Source: Clostridia bacterium (GTDB lineage Bacteria; Bacillota; Clostridia; Oscillospirales; Acutalibacteraceae). Taken from it: DNA of 64,000 nucleotides. Below the pieces are notes generated by a model, which was given only the letters and a program-made list of their open reading frames with translations, made no database searches and was not told where the DNA came from. The stretch covers positions 20,715 through 84,714 of the forward strand of contig JAGAKF010000052.1 in NCBI GenBank assembly GCA_017625835.1, in the 5' to 3' direction. Both the position numbers and the translations under genes were made by a program. The first letter of the stretch is position 1. Each line of letters opens with the position of its first letter. This document shows positions 16,011 through 25,083 of this stretch, piece after piece.

Positions 16011-16994
16011 TTATCTTTCCTCTCGGAAATATGAAAGACCGAGACTCTGCGGTGGCTGATGCTCCCTCTTTTTACGTACACTTGTAATGATAAGAACAAG
16101 GATTGTTACGACATACGGAAGCATTTTGAAAATTTCCTGTGAGCTTCGGCTGAGGCCCGGAATATAAAGATAAACAATATAGAGGCCGCCGAAAAGGATT
16201 GAACCGAGAATACTCGTATGCGGACGCCAGAGAGCAAAGATAACGAGAGCGATTGCGAGCCATCCGCGGTCGCCGAAGCCGTTGTTTGTCCATGCACCGC
16301 CGACGTAGTCCATTACGAAGTAAAGACCGCCAAGACCTGCTATTGCACCGCCGACACAAGTTGCAATGTACTTGTTTGCAGTAACATTGATACCTGCGGC
16401 ATCAGCCGTTGCAGGGTTTTCTCCAACAGCACGAAGGTTCATACCCTTACGTGTTTTGTTGAGGAAAATTGAAGCGAGAATTGCAATAATTATTGAAGCA
16501 TAAGCAAGGAAACCGAAAGAAAGGAAAACTTCGCCGAAGAGGCCGAGATCCTGTGCAAACGGAAGAGTCTGCTTATATGCCTTACCTGTTTCGATGAGAG
16601 AGATCGTACCGCCCTCACCGAGGATTGATGAAAGTGAACCGCCGAAGAAGTTACCGACGCCTACACCGAAAGTAGTAAGCGCAAGTCCCGTAACATTCTG
16701 ATTTGCCTTGAGGGTTACCGTAAGAACGCAATAAATAAGCGACATTGCCACGGAACCAATGATTGACGAAAGAAGCGGAATCAGAACAAGAAGAACAGGG
16801 TTGAGTTCTGCACCCGAAAACTCATAAAGATAACCGCCGATGATTCCCGAGATACCTCCGATGTACATAATACCCGGGATACCAAGATTGAGGTTACCTG
16901 ACTTTTCAGTGATGATTTCACCCGTTGAACCATAAAGAAGAGGGATACCCTGAATGATTGCCTGCTTTAAGAAAAGAGCTATTGTAGTAATCAT
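16011..16994 (-). CDS. nupQ: ABC transporter permease, nucleoside/BMP family (NupQ type)
   Basis: The 327-residue integral membrane protein contains about eight to ten hydrophobic segments, the SGNLNLGIPGIMYIG start typical of YufQ/NupQ, and the cytoplasmic LRAVGENPATADAAGIN loop that contacts the ATPase. Its ATGA start overlaps the preceding permease stop. With the other permease, ATPase and BMP lipoprotein it should import nucleosides or related purines. Substrate is inferred from the linked xpt gene. Confidence 0.85.
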   Translation of the reverse strand: MITTIALFLKQAIIQGIPLLYGSTGEIITEKSGNLNLGIPGIMYIGGISGIIGGYLYEFSGAELNPVLLVLIPLLSSIIGSVAMSLIYCVLTVTLKANQNVTGLALTTFGVGVGNFFGGSLSSILGEGGTISLIETGKAYKQTLPFAQDLGLFGEVFLSFGFLAYASIIIAILASIFLNKTRKGMNLRAVGENPATADAAGINVTANKYIATCVGGAIAGLGGLYFVMDYVGGAWTNNGFGDRGWLAIALVIFALWRPHTSILGSILFGGLYIVYLYIPGLSRSSQEIFKMLPYVVTILVLIITSVRKKREHQPPQSLGLSYFREER

Positions 16995-18100
16995 TTATTG
17001 CCCTCCTTTTTGCCTGAGCGGAAGTTAACTTTATAATTAATAAAGAATTCGCTGCCGATAATGAAGAAAAGAATGATACCCGTCATAATTTCCGCAACAC
17101 TTTGATTAAGACGGAGAATTGTTGCAATTTCGCCTGCACCGCGTGAGAGGAAAGTTATGAGAATTGACACGCCTGCCATTACAAACGGATTGAACTTTGC
17201 AAGCCACGACACCATAATAGCCGTAAAGCCCTGACCGCCGACTGTATCAGCCGTAATCGTGTGGTGTGTTCCCGAAACGAGGAGGAAGCCTGTAATACCG
17301 CAGACTGCACCTGAAACAAGAACTGTACGGATGATAACCTTTTTAACGTTGATTCCGATGTAGCGTGCTGTGTTTTCACTTTCGCCGACAACGGATATTT
17401 CATAACCGTGCTTGCTGTATTTAAGGTAAATGTACATTATTACGGTAATTGCCGTAACGATAAGAATATTAACAAGATACTTCTGGTCGAAAAGAGCCGG
17501 AAGCCAACCGCCTTCGGTAGTCATATTGATAATACCGACAGTGTTTGAACCCTTCGGATTCTCCCAGAATGTAATGCAGAACAGAACAAGCTGAGTTGCA
17601 ACATAGTTCATCATAAGGGTGAAAAGCGACTCGTTTGTATTGAACTTCGCTTTGAATATTGCAGGGATAACCGCCCAGATCATACCCGAAACGACGCTCA
17701 TCACAAACATAACAATAATGAGCACCGGTTGAGGAAGCTTGTCCCCGAGGTAAATCATACCTGCCGCAGTTGACAGAGCACCTATAAGAGCCTGTCCCTC
17801 AGCACCGAGGTTCCAGTATTTCATTTTAAACGCAGGAGTTACGGCAAGAGAGATACAAAGGAGTATTGCCGTATTCTGCACAAGGTTCCATATTTTTCTT
17901 TCTGTTTTAAAGTTTCCTTCGATCATTGTTTTGAAAACTTCAAGAGGATTGTAATCCGAAACAAGAACAATAAGGCCCGCACACACAACGAGAGCAAGAG
18001 CAATAGCAACCACTCTGATGATAAGTGATTTCCACCATACGGGAACGTCACGCTTACTGATTCGTACTAACGGATCTTTACGTTTTTTAACATTATTCAT
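16991..18100 (-). CDS. nupP: ABC transporter permease, nucleoside/BMP family (NupP type)
   Basis: The 369-residue membrane protein has a basic cytoplasmic N terminus, about eight hydrophobic segments, the MKYWNLGAEGQALIGA sequence typical of the family, and the GESENTARYIGIN ATPase-contact loop. It pairs with the second permease to form the channel. The Shine-Dalgarno GGAGGTAAC lies inside the last codons of the ATPase gene, and the genes overlap by 8 bases, so translation is coupled. Confidence 0.85.
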   Translation of the reverse strand: MNNVKKRKDPLVRISKRDVPVWWKSLIIRVVAIALALVVCAGLIVLVSDYNPLEVFKTMIEGNFKTERKIWNLVQNTAILLCISLAVTPAFKMKYWNLGAEGQALIGALSTAAGMIYLGDKLPQPVLIIVMFVMSVVSGMIWAVIPAIFKAKFNTNESLFTLMMNYVATQLVLFCITFWENPKGSNTVGIINMTTEGGWLPALFDQKYLVNILIVTAITVIMYIYLKYSKHGYEISVVGESENTARYIGINVKKVIIRTVLVSGAVCGITGFLLVSGTHHTITADTVGGQGFTAIMVSWLAKFNPFVMAGVSILITFLSRGAGEIATILRLNQSVAEIMTGIILFFIIGSEFFINYKVNFRSGKKEGNK

Positions 18101-19634
18101 CAGCGTTACCTCCCTTAGCCTTAACCATCATAAGGCCGATTTCTTCCTTAGTTGTTGTACGCGCATCAACGACACCGTTGATCTTACCGCCACCTATAAC
18201 CATAATTCTGTCGCAAAGGTCGATAAGCACGTCAAGATCCTCACCGACAAAAACAACAGCAACACCCTTTTCCTTCTGTTCATTGAGGAGATTATAGATA
18301 AGATATGAGGAGTTGATATCCAGTCCTCTTACGGGATAAGCCGCCATCAGGACGGTCGGTGACGCTGCAATTTCACGGCCGACAAGAACCTTCTGAACGT
18401 TACCGCCCGAAAGACGGCGAACCGGTGTGGATGAACTCGGAGTTACAACCTCGAGATCCTTGATAATTTTTTCGGCAAGAGATTTCGGTTCCTTTTTCTG
18501 AAGGAAAACGGACTTGCCTTTTTTATAGCTTCGGAGCATCATATTATCTACAATGTCCATGTTTCCGACAAGGCCCATTCCGAGTCTGTCCTCGGGAACG
18601 AATGAAAGACGGATGCCGAGTTCACGGATCTGAACGGGTGTTTTATCACGGAGATTATCTTCTTTACCTGTCTGGACATTGTGGTATATGATCTTACCGC
18701 TGTCAAGCTTCTGCAAGCCTGCGATAGCTTCAAGCAATTCACGCTGACCGCTTCCCGAGATACCTGCGATTCCGAGGATTTCACCTGAGCGGACCGTAAA
18801 GCTTACATTATCAAGAAGCTTCACACCCTCACGGTTTGTACAGTTGATGTTTTCAACCACAAGTCTGTCAACGGGGTTAACAGGCTCGGAACGCTCGATA
18901 TCAAGGCTGATCTTCTTGCCGACCATCATACTTGTAAGCGTTGATTCGTCAGCCTCAGATGTCGGGATTGTTCCGACATATTCGCCCTTACGGAGAACGG
19001 AAACTCTGTCAGAAATCGACATAACCTCGTGAAGCTTGTGCGTAATGATAACGACAGACTTGCCGTCTTCCTTCATCTTACGCAGAATTCCGAAAAGTCG
19101 CTGTGTTTCCTGCGGAGTAAGAACTGCAGTCGGCTCGTCGAGTATAAGGATATCCGCACCGCGGTAAAGAACCTTTACGATTTCGACAGTCTGCTTTTCA
19201 GAAACAGACATTTCGTAAATTTTCTTGTTAAGGTCAATATTAAAGCCGTACTTTGTATTGATTTTTTCGATATCGGCAGAAATTCTCTTAAGGTCGAACT
19301 TCTTTCCGTCGTTGATACCGAGCGCAATATTTTCAGCTGCGGTAAAAATATCAACAAGCTTGAAGTGCTGATGAATCATACCGATTTTAAGAGCAAAAGC
19401 ATCATTCGGAGACTGGATGCTTACCTCTCTGCCTTTAACAAAAATCTGACCGCTGTCGGGGTAATAAATACCCGAGATCATGTTCATAAGAGTTGTTTTA
19501 CCGCTGCCGTTTTCGCCAAGGATAGAAAGAATTTCACCCTCATACACGGTAAGGTCAACGTCCTTGTTGGCAACGACCTTTCCGAAGGTTTTGGTAATCT
19601 TTTTCAACTCAATCGCTATCGGTTTATTGCTCAT
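18093..19634 (-). CDS. nupO: ABC transporter ATPase with two nucleotide-binding domains (NupO type)
   Basis: The 513 residues contain two ATP-binding cassettes. The first has GENGSGKTTLMN (about 36-47), MSVSEKQTVEI (signature-like) and LILDEPTAVLTP. The second has GISGSGQREL and LSGGNVQKVLVGREI, with VLMAAYPVRGLD where Walker B normally has Asp-Glu, as is usual for the second cassette in sugar/nucleoside importers. It powers purine or nucleoside uptake. AGAGGAGG precedes the ATG. Confidence 0.9.
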   Translation of the reverse strand: MSNKPIAIELKKITKTFGKVVANKDVDLTVYEGEILSILGENGSGKTTLMNMISGIYYPDSGQIFVKGREVSIQSPNDAFALKIGMIHQHFKLVDIFTAAENIALGINDGKKFDLKRISADIEKINTKYGFNIDLNKKIYEMSVSEKQTVEIVKVLYRGADILILDEPTAVLTPQETQRLFGILRKMKEDGKSVVIITHKLHEVMSISDRVSVLRKGEYVGTIPTSEADESTLTSMMVGKKISLDIERSEPVNPVDRLVVENINCTNREGVKLLDNVSFTVRSGEILGIAGISGSGQRELLEAIAGLQKLDSGKIIYHNVQTGKEDNLRDKTPVQIRELGIRLSFVPEDRLGMGLVGNMDIVDNMMLRSYKKGKSVFLQKKEPKSLAEKIIKDLEVVTPSSSTPVRRLSGGNVQKVLVGREIAASPTVLMAAYPVRGLDINSSYLIYNLLNEQKEKGVAVVFVGEDLDVLIDLCDRIMVIGGGKINGVVDARTTTKEEIGLMMVKAKGGNADE

Positions 19635-19653
19635 AATAACCTCCTCTGATTAA

Positions 19654-19704
19654 TTCAGTTGTTAAAAACAATCATAAAAACTGTGATCATTTTTAGCAAC
19701 TGAA
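19654..19704 (-). repeat. inverted repeat between BMP lipoprotein and ATPase genes
   Basis: TTCAGTTGTTAAAAA (19654-19668) pairs with TTTTTAGCAACTGAA (19690-19704), 14 of 15 positions. A GGGCG/CGCCC pair lies between it and the bmp stop (19715-19740). Such structure could stabilise the bmp end of the message or act as a partial terminator, raising binding protein over transporter. This is an inference. Confidence 0.5.
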
Positions 19705-19765
19705 AAAGATTATCGGGCGAGACAGATGAGTGCCCCGCCCTTTAATTTAAAAGACTGAATGAGAA

Positions 19766-20980
19766 TTATTCGGGAATAACTCCTGTGATACCGTCGATCT
19801 GCATGAAGAAGTACGGTGCTGAACGGTACTCTGACTCGTGGTAATAACCGTCAGAAACAACCTTTGTATCAGCTTCGTAGTTTGCATCAGGAACAACGTC
19901 AGCAAGTGTATTCTCGTCAAGTGCCTTGCCGCCTACTGTGAAAGCAGATGTATCGAATACGTGAATTTCGCCGTTCTTAAGCTTTTCAATAGCTGCATCA
20001 AGAGCTTCCTGTGTACCTGCAGCTGCAACCTTTGTGTTGAGCTCTGTAAGCTGAACTGAACCTGTTGCAAGTGTTCCTGTGTAATCAACAGGGATTTCCT
20101 TGCCGTTCATAACAGATTCGATCATAAGCTTCATGTAGGGTTCCCAAGAAATCTTTGAAGAAATAAGAGCTGTGTTCGGGCCGATTGATGCTGTGTTGAT
20201 GTTGTAAGCAACGTTCGGAATACCGTTCTCTTCGCAAGCCTTCGGAGCGCCTTCAGAGTCAGCGTGCTGGCTGATAAGCTTACAGCCTGACTGGATAAGA
20301 GCCTGTGCAGCTTCCTTTTCCTTAGCAATATCAAACCATGAGTTTGTATATTTTACTTCCATTGTAACTGTCGGGCAAACTGACTTTGCACCGAGATAGA
20401 AAGATGAAAAACCTGAAATAACTTCAGCATACGGGAAAGCACCAACATAACCCATTTTAGCTTCTTCAGCTGTGAATTTGCCTTCCTTGATCATCTCGTT
20501 GAGCTTCATACCTGCAGCAATACCTGCAAGGTAGCGACCTTCATAAATTGATGCAAAAGCATTGTGGTAGTTTGCTACGCCTGCTGTCTTTGCATTTGTA
20601 CCTGTTGCGTGGCAGAACTGAACTTCAGGATGCTCCTGAGCTGCCTTAAGAAGATGTGACTCGAAGCCGAAGCTGTCGCCGAAGATAACGTCACAACCTG
20701 CGTCAACAAGTTCGAGAGCTGCTTCATAACAAGCTGCTGTTTCAGGAATGTTGATTTTGAACATAACCTGCTCATCTGTCAAGCCGAGTTCAGCCTGAAC
20801 TGCCTTTGCAGCGTCAATGAAGTTTTTGTCGTAAGTTGAGTTTTCGTCGTGAAGGAAGATAAAGCCTACTTTGAAGTCTTCATCAACTCCACCCTTGTCA
20901 ACCTCTTTGCCTTTCTCACCGCAAGCTGCGAGTGCGAAAACCATGACTGCCGCAAGAAGTAATGCAAGAATTCTTTTCAT
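19766..20980 (-). CDS. nupN: BMP-family substrate-binding lipoprotein (purine/nucleoside)
   Basis: The 404 residues begin with a lipoprotein signal peptide ending in LAAC (Cys20). The rest is a BMP/PnrA-like periplasmic-binding fold with VGFIFLHDENSTYDKNF, DVIFGDSFGFESH and LISQHADSEGAP. It should be tethered outside the membrane and deliver nucleosides or purine bases to the permeases. CGGAGGAA precedes the ATG. It lies 56 bases after xpt and precedes the ATPase by 131 bases, with inverted repeats between. Confidence 0.88.
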   Translation of the reverse strand: MKRILALLLAAVMVFALAACGEKGKEVDKGGVDEDFKVGFIFLHDENSTYDKNFIDAAKAVQAELGLTDEQVMFKINIPETAACYEAALELVDAGCDVIFGDSFGFESHLLKAAQEHPEVQFCHATGTNAKTAGVANYHNAFASIYEGRYLAGIAAGMKLNEMIKEGKFTAEEAKMGYVGAFPYAEVISGFSSFYLGAKSVCPTVTMEVKYTNSWFDIAKEKEAAQALIQSGCKLISQHADSEGAPKACEENGIPNVAYNINTASIGPNTALISSKISWEPYMKLMIESVMNGKEIPVDYTGTLATGSVQLTELNTKVAAAGTQEALDAAIEKLKNGEIHVFDTSAFTVGGKALDENTLADVVPDANYEADTKVVSDGYYHESEYRSAPYFFMQIDGITGVIPE

Positions 20981-21036
20981 GTGTTTTTCCTCCGTTTTGG
21001 TTTTAATTTATAGCTAAAAAATTGCTACCGTGTTAA

Positions 21037-21612
21037 TTAATCACAAAATGTGATTGTTCCGTCATCTGACATTGACTTAACCCTTGCAAGGGATTCAACA
21101 CGGATTCCCTGCGAACGGATAAGCTCGCCGCCCTGCTGGAAGGCTTTTTCGATGACAATGCCTGCGCCGACGATCTCGGCACCTGCAGACTTAATAAGAT
21201 TGATGAGTCCCTGCAGAGCACAGCCCTGCGCAAGAAAGTCGTCAATTATAAGTATTTTGTCCTCAGGATTAAGGAATTCCTGAGAGACAATAACATCATA
21301 CGTTCTTCCGTGTGTGAACGATGTTATGGGCGTTGAATAAACATCAGCGGAAATGTTTTTACCGAGAGTCTTTTTAGCAAAAACAACGGGGACATCAAAA
21401 TACTGCGCAACTATACAGGCAATTCCGATACCCGAAGCTTCGATTGTAAAAATCTTGTTGACTTCCTTGTCCCCGAAAAGGCGGTAAAACTCCTTACCGA
21501 TTTCGTTAAGAAGCTTAACATCAACCTGATGATTAAGAAAACGGTCAACCTTAAGAACATTTCCCGGGAAAACTTTTCCATCCTTGATAATGCGTTCTTC
21601 AAGTAATTTCAT
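21037..21612 (-). CDS. xpt: xanthine phosphoribosyltransferase
   Basis: The 191-residue length and the sequence (KDGKVFPGNVLKVDRFLNHQ, and the PRPP loop ILIIDDFLAQGCALQGL) fit Xpt, which makes XMP from xanthine and PRPP. It is first in a run with the BMP-ABC genes, so salvage and uptake are co-ordinated. TTGGAGATC precedes the ATG. A strong promoter lies upstream. No purine riboswitch fold was found in the short leader, unlike in Bacillus subtilis. Confidence 0.92.
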   Translation of the reverse strand: MKLLEERIIKDGKVFPGNVLKVDRFLNHQVDVKLLNEIGKEFYRLFGDKEVNKIFTIEASGIGIACIVAQYFDVPVVFAKKTLGKNISADVYSTPITSFTHGRTYDVIVSQEFLNPEDKILIIDDFLAQGCALQGLINLIKSAGAEIVGAGIVIEKAFQQGGELIRSQGIRVESLARVKSMSDDGTITFCD

Positions 21613-21694
21613 AATTGATCTCCAAACACTTGTATTTCAACAAATGGTGTCATTGAAAAAAACAATAACCCACATTTAGACATTTTATAAGTTT

Positions 21695-21722
21695 ATTTTA
21701 TCACAATATCAACTTTTGTCAA
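21695..21722 (-). promoter_or_regulatory. sigma-A promoter of the xpt-nup operon
   Basis: TTGACA (21717-21722) and TAAAAT (21695-21700) are 16 bases apart. The leader of about 80 bases has no recognisable purine aptamer. Confidence 0.75.
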
Positions 21723-21891
21723 CAAGTTAGTTTTGTAAGGAAGTAAATGTATAGGCTAAGTTTTTGTTGAAAATAACGAGATTTTTCTTTTTTGTTCATA
21801 AAATATTAATATCAGCAATGTAGAATAGCCTTAGTTGATTTTTCCAAAAATTATGTTAATATATAATAAATCTGTACGGAGAGTAAATACT

Positions 21892-22602
21892 ATGTCACAT
21901 CTGATTGAACTTAAAGACGCATACAAAATTTATAACCCGGGTGAAAACGAAGTAAGAGCGCTTGACGGAGTTGACCTTTGCATTGACAGAGGCGAATACG
22001 TTGCAATCGTCGGTCAGTCAGGCTCGGGCAAATCCACGCTTATGAATATGCTCGGTTTGCTTGACGTCGTAACAACCGGAACATATATCCTCGACGGCAA
22101 AGACATCAAGGATATGGACGACGACGAGCTCAGTGCAATACGCAACAAGGAAATCGGCTTTATTTTTCAGGGATTCAACCTTATCCCGAGCCTTACAGCA
22201 AAGGGCAACGTTGAGCTTCCGCTGATTTACAGAGGAATGAAGGCTGAGGAAAGAGAAAAGCTTTCCACTGAGGCGCTTACAAGGGTGGGACTTGAGAAGA
22301 GAATGAATCACCTTCCCAGTGAGATGTCAGGCGGACAGCAGCAGCGAGTTGCAATCGCACGTGCCGTTGCGGCAAGACCACCTGTTATCCTTGCCGACGA
22401 GCCGACAGGTAACCTTGATTCGAACTCAGGTAAAGAGGTTATGAGAATCATCAACGAGCTCTGGGCAGAAGGCAGAACGATTATCCTTATTACTCACGAC
22501 GATAAAATTGCTGAGAAGGCGCACAGAGTTATCCGTATCAGCGACGGCAGAATAATTGAAGACTATATCAACGAGCACGTTACACCACAGAGTAATCTTT
22601 AA
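21892..22602 (+). CDS. ABC transporter ATP-binding protein, LolD/MacB type
   Basis: The start is ATG at 21892, 7 bases after GGAGAG, giving 236 residues. Motifs seen are Walker [16 protein letters not shown], the Q-loop [14 protein letters not shown], signature [14 protein letters not shown] and Walker [14 protein letters not shown]. These are typical of ATPases of FtsX/MacB-type exporters and lipoprotein or peptide extrusion systems. No permease gene sits next to it, since the next gene is convergent. It is therefore an orphan whose partner must be elsewhere. It is flanked by a terminator on the right. Confidence 0.85.
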   Translation: MSHLIELKDAYKIYNPGENEVRALDGVDLCIDRGEYVAIVGQSGSGKSTLMNMLGLLDVVTTGTYILDGKDIKDMDDDELSAIRNKEIGFIFQGFNLIPSLTAKGNVELPLIYRGMKAEEREKLSTEALTRVGLEKRMNHLPSEMSGGQQQRVAIARAVAARPPVILADEPTGNLDSNSGKEVMRIINELWAEGRTIILITHDDKIAEKAHRVIRISDGRIIEDYINEHVTPQSNL

Positions 22603-22606
22603 GAAA

Positions 22607-22646
22607 ATACCACCGGAATGCATTTGCAAACTGGTGGTTCTTTTAA
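22607..22646. terminator. bidirectional rho-independent terminator
   Basis: ACCACC (22609-22614) and GGTGGT (22633-22638) form the stem, with an inner TGCA/TGCA pair. T-rich sequence follows on each strand. It would end the ABC ATPase transcript and the GH92 operon. Confidence 0.7.
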
Positions 22647-22647
22647 T

Positions 22648-22803
22648 TTATTCAGAGAATCGCCGACTGTATTTCTCAGCCGCGGTTGTATAGTATTGCT
22701 CCTGCGGACTAAGCATATGGTGAGCAAAGATTTCTTCACTGATTATACAGATCAAAATACTGTTGCACGGAACGTACCGCTTTAACTGTAGAGAAATCCG
22801 TTT
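22648..22803 (-). other. possible remnant or small reading frame after the GH92 gene
   Basis: A frame of about 50 codons on the minus strand is free of stops up to TAA at 22648 and ends with residues EEIFAHHMLSPQEQYYTTAA followed by a short basic tail. It is amphipathic and looks coding-like. A CGGAGG sequence lies about 8 bases before an ATT, and no ATG, GTG or TTG is placed well. It may be a decayed gene, a small protein with a rare start, or chance. The family is not recognised. Confidence 0.2.
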
Positions 22804-22811
22804 TACCTCCG

Positions 22812-25004
22812 TTATACTTCCATTACAAAGAAAAGCTTTCCGCCATTTGTTATCTCATCGTATGTGACGGATGTACCGTCAAGCCTGACTGAGTTCAGAT
22901 ATATTTCCTTTATGTACGGATATTTCAACGGATCCTTATCGCACTCGACGGTGAATGTATCCGCAACGGCACACGGATGGTACTTTCTGTCGAGCTTCAG
23001 GCTCGCTTTTTTGACTAACGGTGAGTTAATTTCATAAACAGGTATACTCGGGCAAACCTGAGCAAGGCCGAGAGCAGACAGCACATACCACGCTGAAAGC
23101 TGACCTACATCCTCGTTTCCGCAAAATCCGAATGCACCCAGTCTGTAAGCTTCTTTCTGCACTCTGCGTGTCCAGTACTGTGTTCTTTTTGGCATACCCA
23201 TATAGTTAAAATAATGGGACAAATTGTGACACGGTTCATTTGAATGGTTGTAATCACCATTCCAGAGAGCAGAAAAATCAGCCTTTTCAAAAAACTTTTC
23301 AAGAAGATCAATAAATCTTTCTCTGCCGAAAAGCTCCGCCAAGCCTTCTATATCATACGGAACAAACCAGGACTGCTGGTAGATATTACTTTCCACACAG
23401 CCGTCAGTATCATACTCAAATTCATCCAGAGGCATAAAGCTGCCGTCTTCGTACCTAGGTCCCATAAAGCCTGTTTCAGGGTTATAATTTACGGGATATT
23501 TTTTTGCAGTTTCATAAAAGAATTCAGCATCGTCATTCTTGCCGAGAGCCTTTGCAAACTCAGCGAGGGTGAAATTACTGAGAAGCTCTTCAAGCGTAAC
23601 GCTTAACAGTTCAGGTTTGAAGCCTTTTTCATTGAGAAAATCGCATCTTTTACGCAGACAATTAAACGGTTTCCCGAAAAGAGTTTCGCTTCCCAACGAA
23701 CCTGCCTTTGAAATTGCATAGGCTTTATTAACATCATAATTACGGATGCCCTTTATATAAGCGTCTGCAATAACAATTATTCCCGGATCACCGACCATAC
23801 AGTCCGAATTAATTCCAAGGAGCTCCCAGCGCGGGAACGAACCGTTTCTTGCTTCTGCGATGCTTATGAGGGAATTCACTTCATCGTTAACCGTTTCAGG
23901 TGAAATCAGAGTAAGCAGCGGGAATTCACTTCTGTAAACATCCCAACCGCTGAAAACCGTACGCTGTATATAATCCGTATCTGTTTTAACCGTACCGTCA
24001 GGAGCCTTATATCTGCCGTCTGTATCCGCGCAAATTCTCGGATCAAGAAGAGTGTGGTACAGGCAGGTGTAAAAAAGGATCTTATCCGTCTCATTGTCGG
24101 TATCAATCGTTATGCATGAAAGTGCTTTTTCCCAGGTTTCAATCGCCTTTGCGTGAATTTCATCAAAAGTTTTTCCGTCAACTTCTGCAAAATTCTTCCT
24201 TGCACCTTCGATATCAACATAAGACACAGATGTTTTTATAGTAACTTTTTCTGCATTTTCAAAACCAAGAACAAGACCTATGTCTGCGCCTTCAACCTCG
24301 TTGTTGAATCCGATATATTCTTCATCGCTGAAAAATTCAGCCGTCCTGAACGATTCTGAAAGCTCACAGCAAAACCAGAGCTTATATTCAATTCTGCCGT
24401 GGCCGTGGCCGAATCCCCCACCCTTCGGCGAACACTCAATCACGCCTTCAAGGTGAGTACCGTCAATAATTTTCACGATCGAATTATCAACGCGTCCGCC
24501 GATACGGCGCGAAAAATTAAAAATAACTTTCGCATCGTCAGTCTCGTGATATGATAAATCAAGCACGCCGCAGTGCGGAGTTACAGTCGCTCTTACATCG
24601 ACATTATAACGGTCAAGATGAACACCGTAATATCCCGCAGTCGCAGTTTCTTTTTCGTGGGTAAACGGTGATTTCCAACCTTCCGTACCCTTTTTAAGCG
24701 AAAAAAATTCATTTGTTCCGCTTCGAAGGTCTGTTTTGCCTGTAACGGGCATTATCTGAAGATTTCCGAGATCACCGTACCAGCCGATACCGCTCATACG
24801 GTTAAAGCTGAAGCCTTCAATTGTCGACTGGCAATAGTTATATCCTGTTCCGTTGTCGCCACCCGTAACGGTGTCCGCACAGAGCTGAACACAACCTCCC
24901 GGAAGGCAAGCGCCGGGGTGTGTTTTTCCGCCGCCGTGGGAATAATCCGAATCTTCGTCACCGACGTTTCCGATCGTCGGATCAACATATTTAACGCAAG
25001 ACAT
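22812..25004 (-). CDS. GH92-family alpha-mannosidase, cytoplasmic
   Basis: The 730-residue length and motifs fit glycoside hydrolase family 92: N-terminal VDPTIGN, HPGACLPGG, GFSFNRMSGIGWYGD, a central TVFSGWDVYRSEFPL and the C-terminal GNEDVGQLSAWYV active-site segment. GH92 enzymes are calcium-dependent exo-mannosidases, often alpha-1,2. No signal peptide is present, so it should act on imported mannooligosaccharide or glycan fragments. It is downstream of a GPH sugar symporter on the same strand, which could supply them. AAGGAGTG precedes the ATG. Confidence 0.88.
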   Translation of the reverse strand: MSCVKYVDPTIGNVGDEDSDYSHGGGKTHPGACLPGGCVQLCADTVTGGDNGTGYNYCQSTIEGFSFNRMSGIGWYGDLGNLQIMPVTGKTDLRSGTNEFFSLKKGTEGWKSPFTHEKETATAGYYGVHLDRYNVDVRATVTPHCGVLDLSYHETDDAKVIFNFSRRIGGRVDNSIVKIIDGTHLEGVIECSPKGGGFGHGHGRIEYKLWFCCELSESFRTAEFFSDEEYIGFNNEVEGADIGLVLGFENAEKVTIKTSVSYVDIEGARKNFAEVDGKTFDEIHAKAIETWEKALSCITIDTDNETDKILFYTCLYHTLLDPRICADTDGRYKAPDGTVKTDTDYIQRTVFSGWDVYRSEFPLLTLISPETVNDEVNSLISIAEARNGSFPRWELLGINSDCMVGDPGIIVIADAYIKGIRNYDVNKAYAISKAGSLGSETLFGKPFNCLRKRCDFLNEKGFKPELLSVTLEELLSNFTLAEFAKALGKNDDAEFFYETAKKYPVNYNPETGFMGPRYEDGSFMPLDEFEYDTDGCVESNIYQQSWFVPYDIEGLAELFGRERFIDLLEKFFEKADFSALWNGDYNHSNEPCHNLSHYFNYMGMPKRTQYWTRRVQKEAYRLGAFGFCGNEDVGQLSAWYVLSALGLAQVCPSIPVYEINSPLVKKASLKLDRKYHPCAVADTFTVECDKDPLKYPYIKEIYLNSVRLDGTSVTYDEITNGGKLFFVMEV

Positions 25005-25083
25005 TTTTTACACTCCTTGTGATTTGCTGAGAATATGATTGAATAACAGCAGGCACCACAAACGATGGTACCTGCGGATAAAA

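Noticed and set aside
21613-21700. Purine riboswitch ahead of xpt
   Set aside because: Searched the leader for the three-way-junction aptamer expected in Bacillus xpt; none was found in about 80 bases.
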